A stretch of DNA of 34,623 nucleotides, from NCBI GenBank assembly GCA_903927965.1, contig CAIYPA010000556.1, forward strand, positions 1 through 34,623, given 5' to 3'. Position 1 is the first letter of the stretch. Each line of letters starts with the position of its first letter. The notes beneath the pieces are model-generated. The model saw only the letters and a list, made by a program, of their open reading frames with translations. It did no database searches and had not been told where the DNA came from. Source of the DNA: an uncultured Bacteroidia bacterium. GTDB taxonomy: Bacteria > Bacteroidota > Bacteroidia > Bacteroidales > Prolixibacteraceae. Made by a program: the position numbers and the translations under genes. This document shows, one piece after another, positions 17,371 through 25,835 of this stretch.

Positions 17371-17383
17371 TTCGTTACACGAA
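17371..17383. promoter_or_regulatory. Candidate operator palindrome upstream of the antitoxin
   Basis: TTCGT-TAC-ACGAA is a perfect 5-bp inverted repeat centred about 26 bp upstream of the antitoxin ATG. Its position fits an autoregulatory site of the toxin-antitoxin complex; there is no direct evidence. Confidence 0.35.
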
Positions 17384-17458
17384 GATACAATAAGTAAAGT
17401 TGTTTTTAAGTTAAATCTAAAATAAAGGAGCTTTTACATTATCTCAAAAATAGACTAC

Positions 17459-17496
17459 AAAAAACAACCCCCAACCAAAATTTAATTGATTGGGGA
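17459..17496 (-). terminator. Rho-independent terminator after the ROK kinase
   Basis: On the minus strand CCCCAA-T-CAA pairs with TTG-G-TTGGGG (one internal mismatch) and is followed by a T-rich run (TTGTTTTTT). It lies about 30 bp past the ROK gene stop. On the plus strand the downstream side lacks a T-run, so it acts for the sugar operon. Confidence 0.75.
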
Positions 17497-17524
17497 TTCA
17501 GAGTTGTAAAATATTGATATAGTG

Positions 17525-18550
17525 TTATTTAGCCTTTTCCATCTCTTTCCAGACCAAAGCACTGGCACCAATGATAGCTACAGAACCTTCTTTGAGCTTT
17601 GAAGGGAGGATTTTTACTTTATTGCGAAAAACTGGAAGCAGGTGGCGTTCCATACTCTCTTTGGTCGGTTTGAAGATGTATTCACCCGCAGCAGCAGCTC
17701 CTCCAAAAAGGAAAATTGCCTCTGGGCTCAGGTAATGGACTGCATCGGCAAGTGAACGCCCAAGCAATTCGCCGGTATTTTGGAAAACCTCTTTTGCAAT
17801 GGGATCCCCATTTTCGGCAGCATCATAAACAATCTTTGCTGTCATATCCGAATAAGGGACTTTTGCAAGTTCGCTCTCTGTTGCATTATATTGTGTAAGT
17901 AGTTCATAGACAGTGCGTTTGATCCCTGTTGCAGAACAATATGCTTCAAGGTGTCCGTAACCGCCACATCCACAAAGTCTTCCATTTGGTATGAGGGTTG
18001 TATGGCCAACTTCGCCTGCAAAACCATCGGCACCGTAAACAAGGTCACCGTCAACAATTAAACCACTTCCAAGACCTGTTCCCAAAGTGATCATCAGGAA
18101 GTTTTTCATCCCTTTTCCGCCACCATAGATCATCTCGCCCAAAGCCGCCGCGTTGGCATCGTTTGTAAGCTTGATGTGCTTGATTGCCGGGAAATTGGCT
18201 TGAATCAAATCGGCAAACGCCACTGCACCAACGAAAGGCAGGTTGGCTGCATTTTCAATGTTGCCTGTATAGTAATTCCCATTCGGGGCACCAATCCCAA
18301 TACCAACGACTTCAATCTCAGGATTGATCTGCTGTACAGTTTCTATTGCAGTCTTTATCTCGGAAGATAGGTTTGCGATGTACTTTTCGATCAACTCTTC
18401 TGAAACAGCCCCTGTCATGGTGGGATTCTCCCTTTTCTGTGGAGTTGCCATTTGAGGTTTCTTTTCGTACAAGATATTCCCTTCATGGTCAACAACTCCA
18501 ATTGCGGTATTCGTTCCGCCGACATCAATTCCAATTGCTACTTGTCTCAT
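17525..18550 (-). CDS. ROK-family sugar kinase (probable glucokinase)
   Basis: A 341-residue ATP-dependent hexose kinase. DVGGTN (9-14) is the phosphate-binding loop, D131 in LTNDANAAALGE the catalytic base, GTGLGSGL (157-164) a second nucleotide loop, and E180/H183 in GEVGHTTL the sugar and zinc ligands. The ROK zinc motif CxCGxxGCxE reads C193-x-C195-GGYG-H200-x-E202, so the third cysteine is histidine, with an extra C205 close by. His could still bind zinc. No helix-turn-helix precedes it, so it is a kinase rather than an NagC-type regulator. It follows a sugar permease by 46 bp; together they would import and phosphorylate glucose or a related hexose. Confidence 0.9.
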   Translation of the reverse strand: MRQVAIGIDVGGTNTAIGVVDHEGNILYEKKPQMATPQKRENPTMTGAVSEELIEKYIANLSSEIKTAIETVQQINPEIEVVGIGIGAPNGNYYTGNIENAANLPFVGAVAFADLIQANFPAIKHIKLTNDANAAALGEMIYGGGKGMKNFLMITLGTGLGSGLIVDGDLVYGADGFAGEVGHTTLIPNGRLCGCGGYGHLEAYCSATGIKRTVYELLTQYNATESELAKVPYSDMTAKIVYDAAENGDPIAKEVFQNTGELLGRSLADAVHYLSPEAIFLFGGAAAAGEYIFKPTKESMERHLLPVFRNKVKILPSKLKEGSVAIIGASALVWKEMEKAK

Positions 18551-18596
18551 TGTTTAAATTATTGATTTATAAATGATTAAACCATATATGTAAATA

Positions 18597-20006
18597 CTAA
18601 CGAATTTTGCTTCCTTTTAATGCAAAGAAAGTAATATATCCAAAGCAAATAATCGGTACAAGCAGTGCTGCTTTAATACTTACAGAATCGGTAATTGCAC
18701 CCATCACCAATGGGACAACCGAACCTCCAACGATCATTGTATTGATAATCCCTGAGGCAATTGGCATCTCCGAAGGATCAAGGTCGTTGACCGCCAATGA
18801 AAAGATGTTCGGGAACATGATCGAGTTAAAGAATCCGACAGAAAGCAGGCACCACATTCCGAATTGCGGTGGCAAAAGAAATCCGGCCAAAACCAACAGC
18901 ATGTTTGTTGCACCAAAAATTCCCAATGATACATTTGCAATACCCCTTCCTAACATCATCAGCAGGAAGTTGATGATTGCTATCGTAAAGAAAATCAACC
19001 CATAAACAGGCTGAGAGTTAAAAATGAATTTTCCGTCCACAACCCCTGCCGAGAAGATAAACCATCCGACAAAAAAGGCAAATACCATGATAATCAGTGA
19101 GTATTTGTATTTTAAATCTTTTGTAAGGGTGCCAAGCAATACCGATCCAAAAAACCTGCCGATCATCTGTCCACCCCAATAAATGGCGGTCAATTTAACT
19201 GCTTCATCTTTTGCCATATCCAATAGCCCTGTCAGATAGTTGCTTACCTGTGAAGCAGTTCCAACTTCAGCCCCCACATAACAGAAAATGCCGATTGCAC
19301 CAAGCAGGACCTGAGGTTTCCTCAAAGCCGACATCGAGGCGACTGTTTCATCCCCTTTAATTTCGGGCAATTTAATAAATAAAATTCCAATTGCAATGAC
19401 AACGACAATAGATCCGATGATGATAAACGGCATTTTTACAAAATCGGCTGCCTGCTGCGCCGATGCACCATTTTTAAGTGCCAGGACTGCTGGAGCAAGG
19501 ACCAAGATTCCAGCCAGATAGGGTGCTATCGTGGTACCAACTCCGTTTAATGCCTGGGTCAGGTTAAGGCGCGCAGGTGCGAATTCCTGTGGCCCTAAAG
19601 CTGCAACATATGGATTTGCAGCTGTTTGCAAAAAGACAACCCCTGTAGCCATTACAAATATTGCACCCAGGAATAATGGGTAGGACAATACAGAGACAGC
19701 AGGGAAGAATAGGTAGCTTCCGGTTGCCACCAAAAGCAAACCGGCAATGACACCGTTTTTATAACCGATCTTTTTTATGATCATTCCACATACAAAGCTA
19801 AAACAGAAATAGGCAAAGAAAAACACGCCGTTTACCAACTGCGCGAAAAAGTTCTCCCATCCGGGATAAAGAGTCTTCAGATCAAATGCAAGCTGCACCT
19901 GATCTTTCATTGCGATGTTGAAATTTGTAATAAATCCGAAAATAAAAAAGATCGATGCCATGAACGTCATGCCAAGGCGAAGGTTGCTGTTTGTTTTTTG
20001 TTCCAT
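18597..20006 (-). CDS. FucP/GluP-type sugar:H+ symporter (MFS)
   Basis: A 469-residue inner-membrane protein with about 12 hydrophobic helices. The segments FFIFGFITNFNIAMKDQ (helix 1), FFAYFCFSFVCG and FLQTAANPYVAALGP are hallmarks of the fucose/glucose-galactose (FHS) branch of the major facilitator superfamily. The middle loop (about 215-235) is short and charged, separating two six-helix halves. It is the first gene of a pair with the ROK kinase, which points to glucose or galactose rather than fucose as substrate. A minus-strand -7 box is found 54 bp upstream. Full length. Confidence 0.92.
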   Translation of the reverse strand: MEQKTNSNLRLGMTFMASIFFIFGFITNFNIAMKDQVQLAFDLKTLYPGWENFFAQLVNGVFFFAYFCFSFVCGMIIKKIGYKNGVIAGLLLVATGSYLFFPAVSVLSYPLFLGAIFVMATGVVFLQTAANPYVAALGPQEFAPARLNLTQALNGVGTTIAPYLAGILVLAPAVLALKNGASAQQAADFVKMPFIIIGSIVVVIAIGILFIKLPEIKGDETVASMSALRKPQVLLGAIGIFCYVGAEVGTASQVSNYLTGLLDMAKDEAVKLTAIYWGGQMIGRFFGSVLLGTLTKDLKYKYSLIIMVFAFFVGWFIFSAGVVDGKFIFNSQPVYGLIFFTIAIINFLLMMLGRGIANVSLGIFGATNMLLVLAGFLLPPQFGMWCLLSVGFFNSIMFPNIFSLAVNDLDPSEMPIASGIINTMIVGGSVVPLVMGAITDSVSIKAALLVPIICFGYITFFALKGSKIR

Positions 20007-20059
20007 TAGTCGTTAAAATAGTAATAATTAATTCGTTTGGTACCCCTTTTGGGATTGAA

Positions 20060-20067
20060 CAAAAATA
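20060..20067 (-). promoter_or_regulatory. Bacteroidota -7 box for the sugar permease operon
   Basis: TATTTTTG on the minus strand matches TAnnTTTG, 54 bp upstream of the permease ATG. The divergent gap (20007-20133) carries this and a plus-strand box at 20100, so two back-to-back promoters are likely. No clear -33 element was seen. Confidence 0.45.
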
Positions 20068-20099
20068 GAAATTTTTCGTTAGGTTATCTTAATATATTC

Positions 20100-20107
20100 T
20101 ATTTTTG
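20100..20107 (+). promoter_or_regulatory. Bacteroidota -7 box for the aldo/keto reductase
   Basis: TATTTTTG matches TAnnTTTG, 26 bp before the ATG at 20134. The -33 region holds only a T-rich stretch (TTTTTCG). Confidence 0.45.
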
Positions 20108-20133
20108 AGTTTACAAATTTTAAAGACATTATT

Positions 20134-21126
20134 ATGAACTATCTACCAAGGGATGATCGTTATAACAACAAGACAAATTATCGGCGTTGTGGCCGCAGCG
20201 GCATAAAGCTGCCTGAAATCTCACTTGGACTATGGCATAACTTTGGAGGTGTCGATGTTTTGGAGAATGGCCGCGATATGTTAAGGTATGCATTTGACCA
20301 GGGAATCACCCATTTTGACCTCGCCAATAACTATGGCCCACCTCCAGGTTCGGCAGAGGAAAATTTTGGCGTGATCTTTAAAAAAGATTTTGTCCCTTAT
20401 CGTGACGAACTCATCATCTCCACAAAGGCTGGATACCTTATGTGGCCAGGGCCTTATGGCGAATGGGGTTCACGTAAGTATTTACTTTCGAGCCTCGATC
20501 AAAGCTTAAAAAGGATGGGTCTCGATTATGTCGATATTTTTTATTCACATCGACCCGATCCCGAAACCCCACTTGAAGAAACCATGATGGCTCTTGATCA
20601 GGCTGTCCGGTCGGGTAAAGCCCTTTATGCGGGTATTTCAAATTATCCCGCCGAATTAACAAAGAAAGCCTCAGAGATCCTTAAACAACTCGGTACCCCA
20701 TGTTTGATCCACCAACCCAAATATTCAATGTTTGAGCGTTGGGTTGAAAATGGATTATTGGATGTTGTTGAAAATGAAGGAATTGGAATAATAGCTTTTT
20801 CCCCTTTAGCTCAGGGTCTATTGACCGACCGGTATCTTCATGGCATACCAGCCGATTCGAGGGCTGCCAAAGCATGGGGTTACCTTCAATTGGAGCAGGT
20901 TGATCCAGCCATTGCCAAGGTGAAGAAATTGAATGAATTGGCTTCTCTTCGCGGTCAATCGCTGGCTCAAATGGCGATTGCATGGCTTCTCAAAGACAAG
21001 AGGGTAACTTCTGTGCTGATCGGTGCAAGCTCGGTAGGCCAGTTGAAAGATAACCTGGCTTCCCAAAAAAACCTGTCGTTTTCAGTAGAGGAATTGATCA
21101 CTATAGAAAACATCCTATCCGCTTAA
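20134..21126 (+). CDS. gpr: Aldo/keto reductase, L-glyceraldehyde 3-phosphate reductase-like (YghZ family)
   Basis: A 330-residue NADPH-dependent reductase. The tetrad D62, Y67 (FDLANNYGPP), K98 (STKAGY) and H139 (YSHRPD) is intact. The long N-terminal lead (NYRRCGRSGIKLPEISLGLW), the PGSAEENFG loop and KAGYLMWPGPYGEWGSRKYL match the YghZ/GPR subgroup closely, which in E. coli reduces L-glyceraldehyde 3-phosphate and methylglyoxal. Cytoplasmic. The TAATG at its end couples it to an AEC-family permease, which suggests that a reduced product or related organic acid may be exported; that is inference. Confidence 0.9.
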   Translation: MNYLPRDDRYNNKTNYRRCGRSGIKLPEISLGLWHNFGGVDVLENGRDMLRYAFDQGITHFDLANNYGPPPGSAEENFGVIFKKDFVPYRDELIISTKAGYLMWPGPYGEWGSRKYLLSSLDQSLKRMGLDYVDIFYSHRPDPETPLEETMMALDQAVRSGKALYAGISNYPAELTKKASEILKQLGTPCLIHQPKYSMFERWVENGLLDVVENEGIGIIAFSPLAQGLLTDRYLHGIPADSRAAKAWGYLQLEQVDPAIAKVKKLNELASLRGQSLAQMAIAWLLKDKRVTSVLIGASSVGQLKDNLASQKNLSFSVEELITIENILSA

Positions 21127-22058
21127 TGATCAGTTCTTTCTTTTTGGCAGCCAAATCAATATTGCCACTGTTTCTGGTGATCCTGATCGGCATTACTCTC
21201 GTTAGGCTAAAGGTTGTCCATCGGGGATGGGTGGATGTATTGAATAAATACGCCCTTTGGATCGGTTTGCCTTCGCTGATCCTGGTAGCCCTGGTACGCC
21301 TTGATTTTAAGTTCAGCGAATATTCCACTTTGATCGTAATGAATTCGGGATACCTTGTTTTTTGCACCTTACTGGCGTTTCCAGTAAGTGCCGTCCTCAA
21401 AACATCGGTGAAAACAAGGCAATCCCTTTTTCTGCTGCTGGGATTCGGAAATATTTCTTATCTGGGAATCCCTTTGATTGCTAATGCATTGGGATCAGAA
21501 GCACTTCCTTCTGCAATTCTTTTGTCAGGAGTTTACCCGATCTGGATGTTCACTTTGGCCATTGTGCTCATCGAAATGACCGGGCACGAGAAAGTTCATC
21601 TTGTGGGGATTTTGAAACGTCTTGTGACAAATCCCCTTCTGATCTCAGTTATCATCGGAATTATAATTTCAGGGTTAAAGATCCCGGTTCAAAGTACTTT
21701 GATCAAAACCCTTGATCTTTTCGGGCAATCGGTTACAGCAGTTGTTTTGCTATCGTTGGGAATTTTCCTTGGTTCGCAAGAGTTAGGTCGTTTGACGGAA
21801 TGGTGGCCGGTATTTGGTTTGGTTATCGTAACCATGATCATCTTGCCTGGATTGTTCTATTTTGCAGCCAAAGGTTGGGGCATGAATAACCTCGAATTCC
21901 GGGCTTCAATTTTGGATGCCGCCATGCCAATGGGCCTGACTGCCTATGCGATGACAGAACAGTACCAGCTAAATGCGTTGTTGACAGGTAGGTTGGTGAT
22001 CCTATCTACACTGCTGGCTGCAGTGATCCTTCCTGTCTGGATCGTAATTACTGCTTGA
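21126..22058 (+). CDS. AEC (auxin efflux carrier) family permease
   Basis: A 310-residue membrane protein with about ten hydrophobic helices in two halves. The start PLFLVILIGITLVRLKVV, the NKYALWIGLPSLIL segment, the central GNISYLGIPLIANALG loop and the closing LDAAMPMGLTAYAMTEQY (Asn/Pro-broken helices) are typical of AEC/bile-acid-sodium-symporter-like carriers such as malonate or malate permeases. Substrate is unknown. The start overlaps the upstream stop by one base, so synthesis is probably coupled to the aldo/keto reductase. It converges with the next gene, with no obvious terminator in the 44-bp gap. Confidence 0.88.
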   Translation: MISSFFLAAKSILPLFLVILIGITLVRLKVVHRGWVDVLNKYALWIGLPSLILVALVRLDFKFSEYSTLIVMNSGYLVFCTLLAFPVSAVLKTSVKTRQSLFLLLGFGNISYLGIPLIANALGSEALPSAILLSGVYPIWMFTLAIVLIEMTGHEKVHLVGILKRLVTNPLLISVIIGIIISGLKIPVQSTLIKTLDLFGQSVTAVVLLSLGIFLGSQELGRLTEWWPVFGLVIVTMIILPGLFYFAAKGWGMNNLEFRASILDAAMPMGLTAYAMTEQYQLNALLTGRLVILSTLLAAVILPVWIVITA

Positions 22059-22102
22059 TTCAGAGTTCAATTATCTATATATCAATCTATTGGCGACATG
22101 TG

Positions 22103-22435
22103 TCATTCAAAGACCTTTGAAAAATAGAGCATAGCGCAATCCTGCAAGGTTTTGAGTTTTAATTCTTCGGGAATTACAGCTGCGAGTGCTTTTTGGCGGA
22201 ACAATGGCCATCCGTCCTTATCTTCACCATACCTTTCGACAAGTCCTTTCTCCTGATAGAGCGTACAACTCCCAAGGTTGATCAGACTGATCTTTTCTTC
22301 CTTGGTGAACTTCTGAAAAGTCAAACCTTTTTCCCTGATTCCAATCAGGAAAAGTACGCCGTTTAAATCTATATCTATTCCAAACTTCCCTTCCAGGAAG
22401 TCGCATAATTCATTCCAGCTTTTAAATGTTTTCAT
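22103..22435 (-). CDS. Conserved-looking hypothetical protein, 110 residues
   Basis: I do not recognise a named family with certainty. The protein is soluble with a predicted mixed alpha/beta composition: FKSWNELCDFLEGKFGIDID, then VLFLIGIREKGL, FTKEEKISLINLGSC, and GEDKDGWPLFRQKALAAVIP. It has no signal peptide. The strand FLIGIRE and the DGWP turn look like conserved features of a small uncharacterised Bacteroidota family I have seen near housekeeping genes, but I cannot name it. Its cysteines (11, 57, 100) show no metal-binding spacing. It stands alone between two convergent or divergent neighbours. Confidence 0.7.
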   Translation of the reverse strand: MKTFKSWNELCDFLEGKFGIDIDLNGVLFLIGIREKGLTFQKFTKEEKISLINLGSCTLYQEKGLVERYGEDKDGWPLFRQKALAAVIPEELKLKTLQDCAMLYFSKVFE

Positions 22436-22536
22436 TCTTTATTTTTGCTTTTTGCTTTTATAAAAAGAGATAAGCCATAGTATTTCAAGAATCTTGAATA
22501 GGGAATCAACAGTTCCGAAACGCTAAAAGTTCTGAT

Positions 22537-22603
22537 TTTATTCATTAGGTTAATCTATGATGAATAAAAAAAGGTTTATTTATTCATTATAGTTATACCT
22601 ATG
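22537..22603. repeat. Imperfect direct repeat with inverted arm upstream of asnS
   Basis: TTTATTCATTAGGTTAATCTATG (split as 22537-22547 and 22548-22559) recurs imperfectly at 22579-22603. ATGAATAA (22560-22567) is the exact reverse complement of TTATTCAT (22538-22545), so a local hairpin is possible. This lies in the 321-bp gap 22436-22756, which otherwise shows only AT-rich DNA and a promoter box. Confidence 0.5.
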
Positions 22604-22689
22604 GGCAAATATAATTTGTAAAATCATTTTTAGGTTCTTTTCAGGACAGTTTTATTTGTTCCTGGTTTCGGTTATAGGCGCAAATATTA

Positions 22690-22697
22690 TATTTTTG
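22690..22697 (+). promoter_or_regulatory. Bacteroidota -7 box for asnS
   Basis: TATTTTTG matches TAnnTTTG. A TTTCG at 22666-22670 is placed with a 19-bp spacer as a plausible degenerate -33 element. The 5' leader to the ATG at 22757 would be about 50 nt. Confidence 0.55.
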
Positions 22698-22756
22698 CGT
22701 TTTACAAATTTAATCGATGAATCCACTAATGGATTTATTGTTTTATAATACGGATT

Positions 22757-24196
22757 ATGAGAAATATACGGATTGTTGATATCCTGAAGTCGGGCCAGGT
22801 GGGTACCGAAATCACAGTTAAAGGTTGGGTGCGTACCCGACGGGGAAGTAAAAATGTGAATTTTATTGCCTTGAACGATGGCTCGACGATTCATAATTTG
22901 CAGATCGTTGCAGATGTTGAGGCTTTTGGCGAGGAGCTGTTTAAGAGCATCAATACGGGAGCTGCCATTGGGGTGACCGGCAAACTGGTAGAATCCGGTG
23001 GTTCTGGTCAATCAGTTGAATTACAGGCACAAACGATCGAGGTGATCGGAGCTGCCGATCCCGAAAAATATCCGATCCAGCCAAAGCGGCACACGCTTGA
23101 ATTTTTGCGCGAAATGGCCCACCTCCGTCCAAGGACGGCAACTTTCAGTGCAATATTCCGTATCCGTCATGCAATGGTATTTGCCATTCACAACTTCTTC
23201 AATGAAAGGGGTTTTTACAATGTGCATACGCCCATCATTACAAGTTCCGATGCTGAGGGGGCAGGCGAGATGTTCCGTGTTACGACCCTTCCGCCGAAGG
23301 ATGCACCTTTGAACGAAGAGGGGGGAATCGATTATACCCAGGATTTTTTTGGCAAAGCCGCCAACCTGACAGTTTCGGGGCAGCTTGAGGGGGAATTGTT
23401 TGCGATGGCATTGGCCAGGATTTACACTTTTGGGCCAACATTCCGTGCCGAAAATTCAAATACATCGCGCCATCTTGCCGAATTCTGGATGATCGAGCCT
23501 GAGGTTGCATTTTTTGACCTGAACGACAATATGGATCTGGCGGAGGAATTCCTTAAATATTTGATCCATTATGCCTTGGAGCATTGTATGGACGATTTGC
23601 TCTTTTTAAGTGGCCGGTTGACCGAAGAGGAGAAAAATAAGCCTGCCGATCAACGCTCTATGGAGTTGATCGAAAAGTTAAGGTTCGTTGCAGACAATGA
23701 TTTTGTAAGGTTGACCTATACAGAAGCTATTGAGATCCTGAAAAACTCAAAACAGAACAAGAAAGGGAAGTTCCAATATCCGATTACTGGGTATGGTACT
23801 GATTTACAGAGCGAACACGAAAGGTTCCTTGTAGAGCAGGAGTTTAAGAAGCCTGTCATCCTAACCAATTATCCAAAAGAGATCAAAGCGTTTTATATGA
23901 GGATGGACGACAATGGAAAGACCGTTTCGGCAATGGATGTACTTTTCCCGCAGATTGGCGAGATCATCGGTGGATCCCAACGTGAAGAGAGGCTTGAGAT
24001 GCTTGAAAAGCGTATGGAGGAGATGAACATTCCGAAAGAGGATATGCAATGGTACCTTGATACCCGGCGGTTTGGCGGTTGTCCACATGCAGGCTTTGGC
24101 CTGGGGTTTGAGAGGCTCCTTTTGTTCGTTACCGGAATGGGAAACATCCGCGACGTGATCCCATTTGCCCGGACACCCAAAAACTGCGAGTTTTAA
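22757..24196 (+). CDS. asnS: Asparagine--tRNA ligase
   Basis: Charges tRNA-Asn with asparagine. The 479-residue class II synthetase has an N-terminal OB-fold anticodon domain (about 1-110; [22 protein letters not shown]), then the class II catalytic core: motif 1 region with [16 protein letters not shown], motif 2 [21 protein letters not shown] (quoted in part), and motif 3 [20 protein letters not shown]. The AsnRS-specific ending [14 protein letters not shown] separates it from AspRS. Length is typical of Bacteroidota AsnRS. It is monocistronic, with a promoter box upstream and a strong terminator downstream. Confidence 0.97.
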   Translation: MRNIRIVDILKSGQVGTEITVKGWVRTRRGSKNVNFIALNDGSTIHNLQIVADVEAFGEELFKSINTGAAIGVTGKLVESGGSGQSVELQAQTIEVIGAADPEKYPIQPKRHTLEFLREMAHLRPRTATFSAIFRIRHAMVFAIHNFFNERGFYNVHTPIITSSDAEGAGEMFRVTTLPPKDAPLNEEGGIDYTQDFFGKAANLTVSGQLEGELFAMALARIYTFGPTFRAENSNTSRHLAEFWMIEPEVAFFDLNDNMDLAEEFLKYLIHYALEHCMDDLLFLSGRLTEEEKNKPADQRSMELIEKLRFVADNDFVRLTYTEAIEILKNSKQNKKGKFQYPITGYGTDLQSEHERFLVEQEFKKPVILTNYPKEIKAFYMRMDDNGKTVSAMDVLFPQIGEIIGGSQREERLEMLEKRMEEMNIPKEDMQWYLDTRRFGGCPHAGFGLGFERLLLFVTGMGNIRDVIPFARTPKNCEF

Positions 24197-24276
24197 CTGG
24201 CGACTGGCTGATAGCAACCGGGAGCGGATTTGGCGATACAAGATTTTTAAAGATTGACATGATATCCAAAATTAAG

Positions 24277-24314
24277 AAGCCCCAGAAGAGATGCATTTTT
24301 CCGGGGCTTTTCTT
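24277..24314 (+). terminator. Rho-independent terminator after asnS
   Basis: AAGCCCC (24277-24283) pairs perfectly with GGGGCTT (24303-24309), followed by TTTTCTTACTTTTT. It separates asnS from rpoN, whose own promoter-like TAACTTTCG lies at 24342-24350. Confidence 0.85.
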
Positions 24315-24373
24315 ACTTTTTCAAACTACGAAAATTTTATCTAACTTTCGGACGTATATAGGTTTTACAAATT

Positions 24374-25834
24374 ATGCAGAAATTAAGTCTTCAACAAAAA
24401 TTACTTCAAAAGCTTTCGCCGCAACAGATTCAGGTAATCAAGCTTTTGGAACTTCCCACTTTACAATTGGAACAGAGGATTAAAAAGGAGTTGGAAGAGA
24501 ATCCTGTTCTCGAAATTGAAAGTGAGGAGTATAGTTCAGGTGAAGATGAATATGAAAACGATTTAAAGACGAACGAAGACAAGGACAACGAGGAATTCTC
24601 GGTAAGTGACTATTTGAGTGATGAAGAAGATTACCCGTCATATAAATTGAATACCTCCAATACATCTAAAGATGATAAATTGACCGATCTTCCTTTTTCA
24701 GATGGGACTTCATTTCATGAGTATTTACAGGACCAGATCAGCATGGCAATGTTGAATGAACGTGAAAGTATTATAGCAGAACATATTATTGGAAATATTG
24801 ATGAAGATGGCTATTTGCGTCGTGAAGTGCTGGCCATTGTGGATGACCTTGAATTTGCCCAGAATTTAAAGACCAACGAGACTGAGTTGATGAAAGTCCT
24901 AAGGATAATCCAGGACCTTGATCCACCGGGTGTAGGAGCCCGAAACCTTAGGGAGTGCCTGAGGTTGCAGATTTTCCGTAAAGGAGACCATAAACCCGAA
25001 ATTAAATTGGCAGGTCAGATCCTCAGGGATGCTTTTGAGGAATTTACGCGTAAACACTTTGATAAGATTTCACGAAAGTTCGGGGTTGACGAAGAGACCT
25101 TAAAGGATGCAATTGATGAAATCCTGAAACTCAATCCAAAGCCAGGAAGTTCCTTTAGCAACAACATCAGTCATGGCAATCAGGCGATTATTCCTGATTT
25201 TATCCTTGAAGTTGTGGATGGTGAGCTACAACTCACACTTAACCAGAAGAATGTTCCTGAACTTAACATCAGTCGGCATTACTCCAACATGTTACGGTCC
25301 TATCAGGATAACCGCAAATCAATGACCCGCGATGCGAAAGATGCTGTTTTGTTCGTAAAGCAAAAGATCGATTCGGCAAAGTGGTTTATCGATGCCATTA
25401 AACAGCGCCAGGAGACCCTTATGCTCGTTATGACAGAAATCCTGATGTACCAGAAGGAGTATTTTATGGAGGGTGACGAAACTAAAATGCATCCAATGAT
25501 CCTGAAAGATATCGCAGATCGCACGAGCCTTGACATATCAACAATTTCAAGGGTGTCGAACAGTAAATACATACAGACCCATTTTGGGATTTATCCACTA
25601 AAATATTTCTTCTCCGAGTCGATGCAAAAAGATACAGGTGAGGAAGTTTCTACACGCGAAATCAAATCAATTTTGCGGGAATGTATTGACAATGAGAGTA
25701 AAAGAAAACCCCTTACCGATGATGACCTGACTTCGATCCTCAATGATAAGGGTTATGAAATTGCAAGAAGGACTGTTGCAAAATACCGCGAACAATTGGA
25801 TATTCCGGTGGCAAGGATGCGCAAGGAACTTTAG
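24374..25834 (+). CDS. rpoN: RNA polymerase sigma-54 factor
   Basis: The alternative sigma factor that directs polymerase to -24/-12 promoters with AAA+ activators. The 486-residue protein has the Gln/Leu-rich region I (KLSLQQKLLQKLSPQQIQVI), an acidic region II (about 45-95), the core-binding domain (about 105-300), a helix-turn-helix (LDISTISRVSNSKYI) and the diagnostic RpoN box ARRTVAKYR near the C-terminus. ATG 24374 gives the expected region I directly. No activator ATPase is encoded in the window. The stop is one base from the convergent response-regulator stop. Confidence 0.97.
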   Translation: MQKLSLQQKLLQKLSPQQIQVIKLLELPTLQLEQRIKKELEENPVLEIESEEYSSGEDEYENDLKTNEDKDNEEFSVSDYLSDEEDYPSYKLNTSNTSKDDKLTDLPFSDGTSFHEYLQDQISMAMLNERESIIAEHIIGNIDEDGYLRREVLAIVDDLEFAQNLKTNETELMKVLRIIQDLDPPGVGARNLRECLRLQIFRKGDHKPEIKLAGQILRDAFEEFTRKHFDKISRKFGVDEETLKDAIDEILKLNPKPGSSFSNNISHGNQAIIPDFILEVVDGELQLTLNQKNVPELNISRHYSNMLRSYQDNRKSMTRDAKDAVLFVKQKIDSAKWFIDAIKQRQETLMLVMTEILMYQKEYFMEGDETKMHPMILKDIADRTSLDISTISRVSNSKYIQTHFGIYPLKYFFSESMQKDTGEEVSTREIKSILRECIDNESKRKPLTDDDLTSILNDKGYEIARRTVAKYREQLDIPVARMRKEL

Positions 25835-25835
25835 C

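Noticed and set aside
22652-23011. 119-residue minus-strand frame over the asnS start
   Set aside because: It covers the asnS promoter and N-terminus, and shows no recognisable family.
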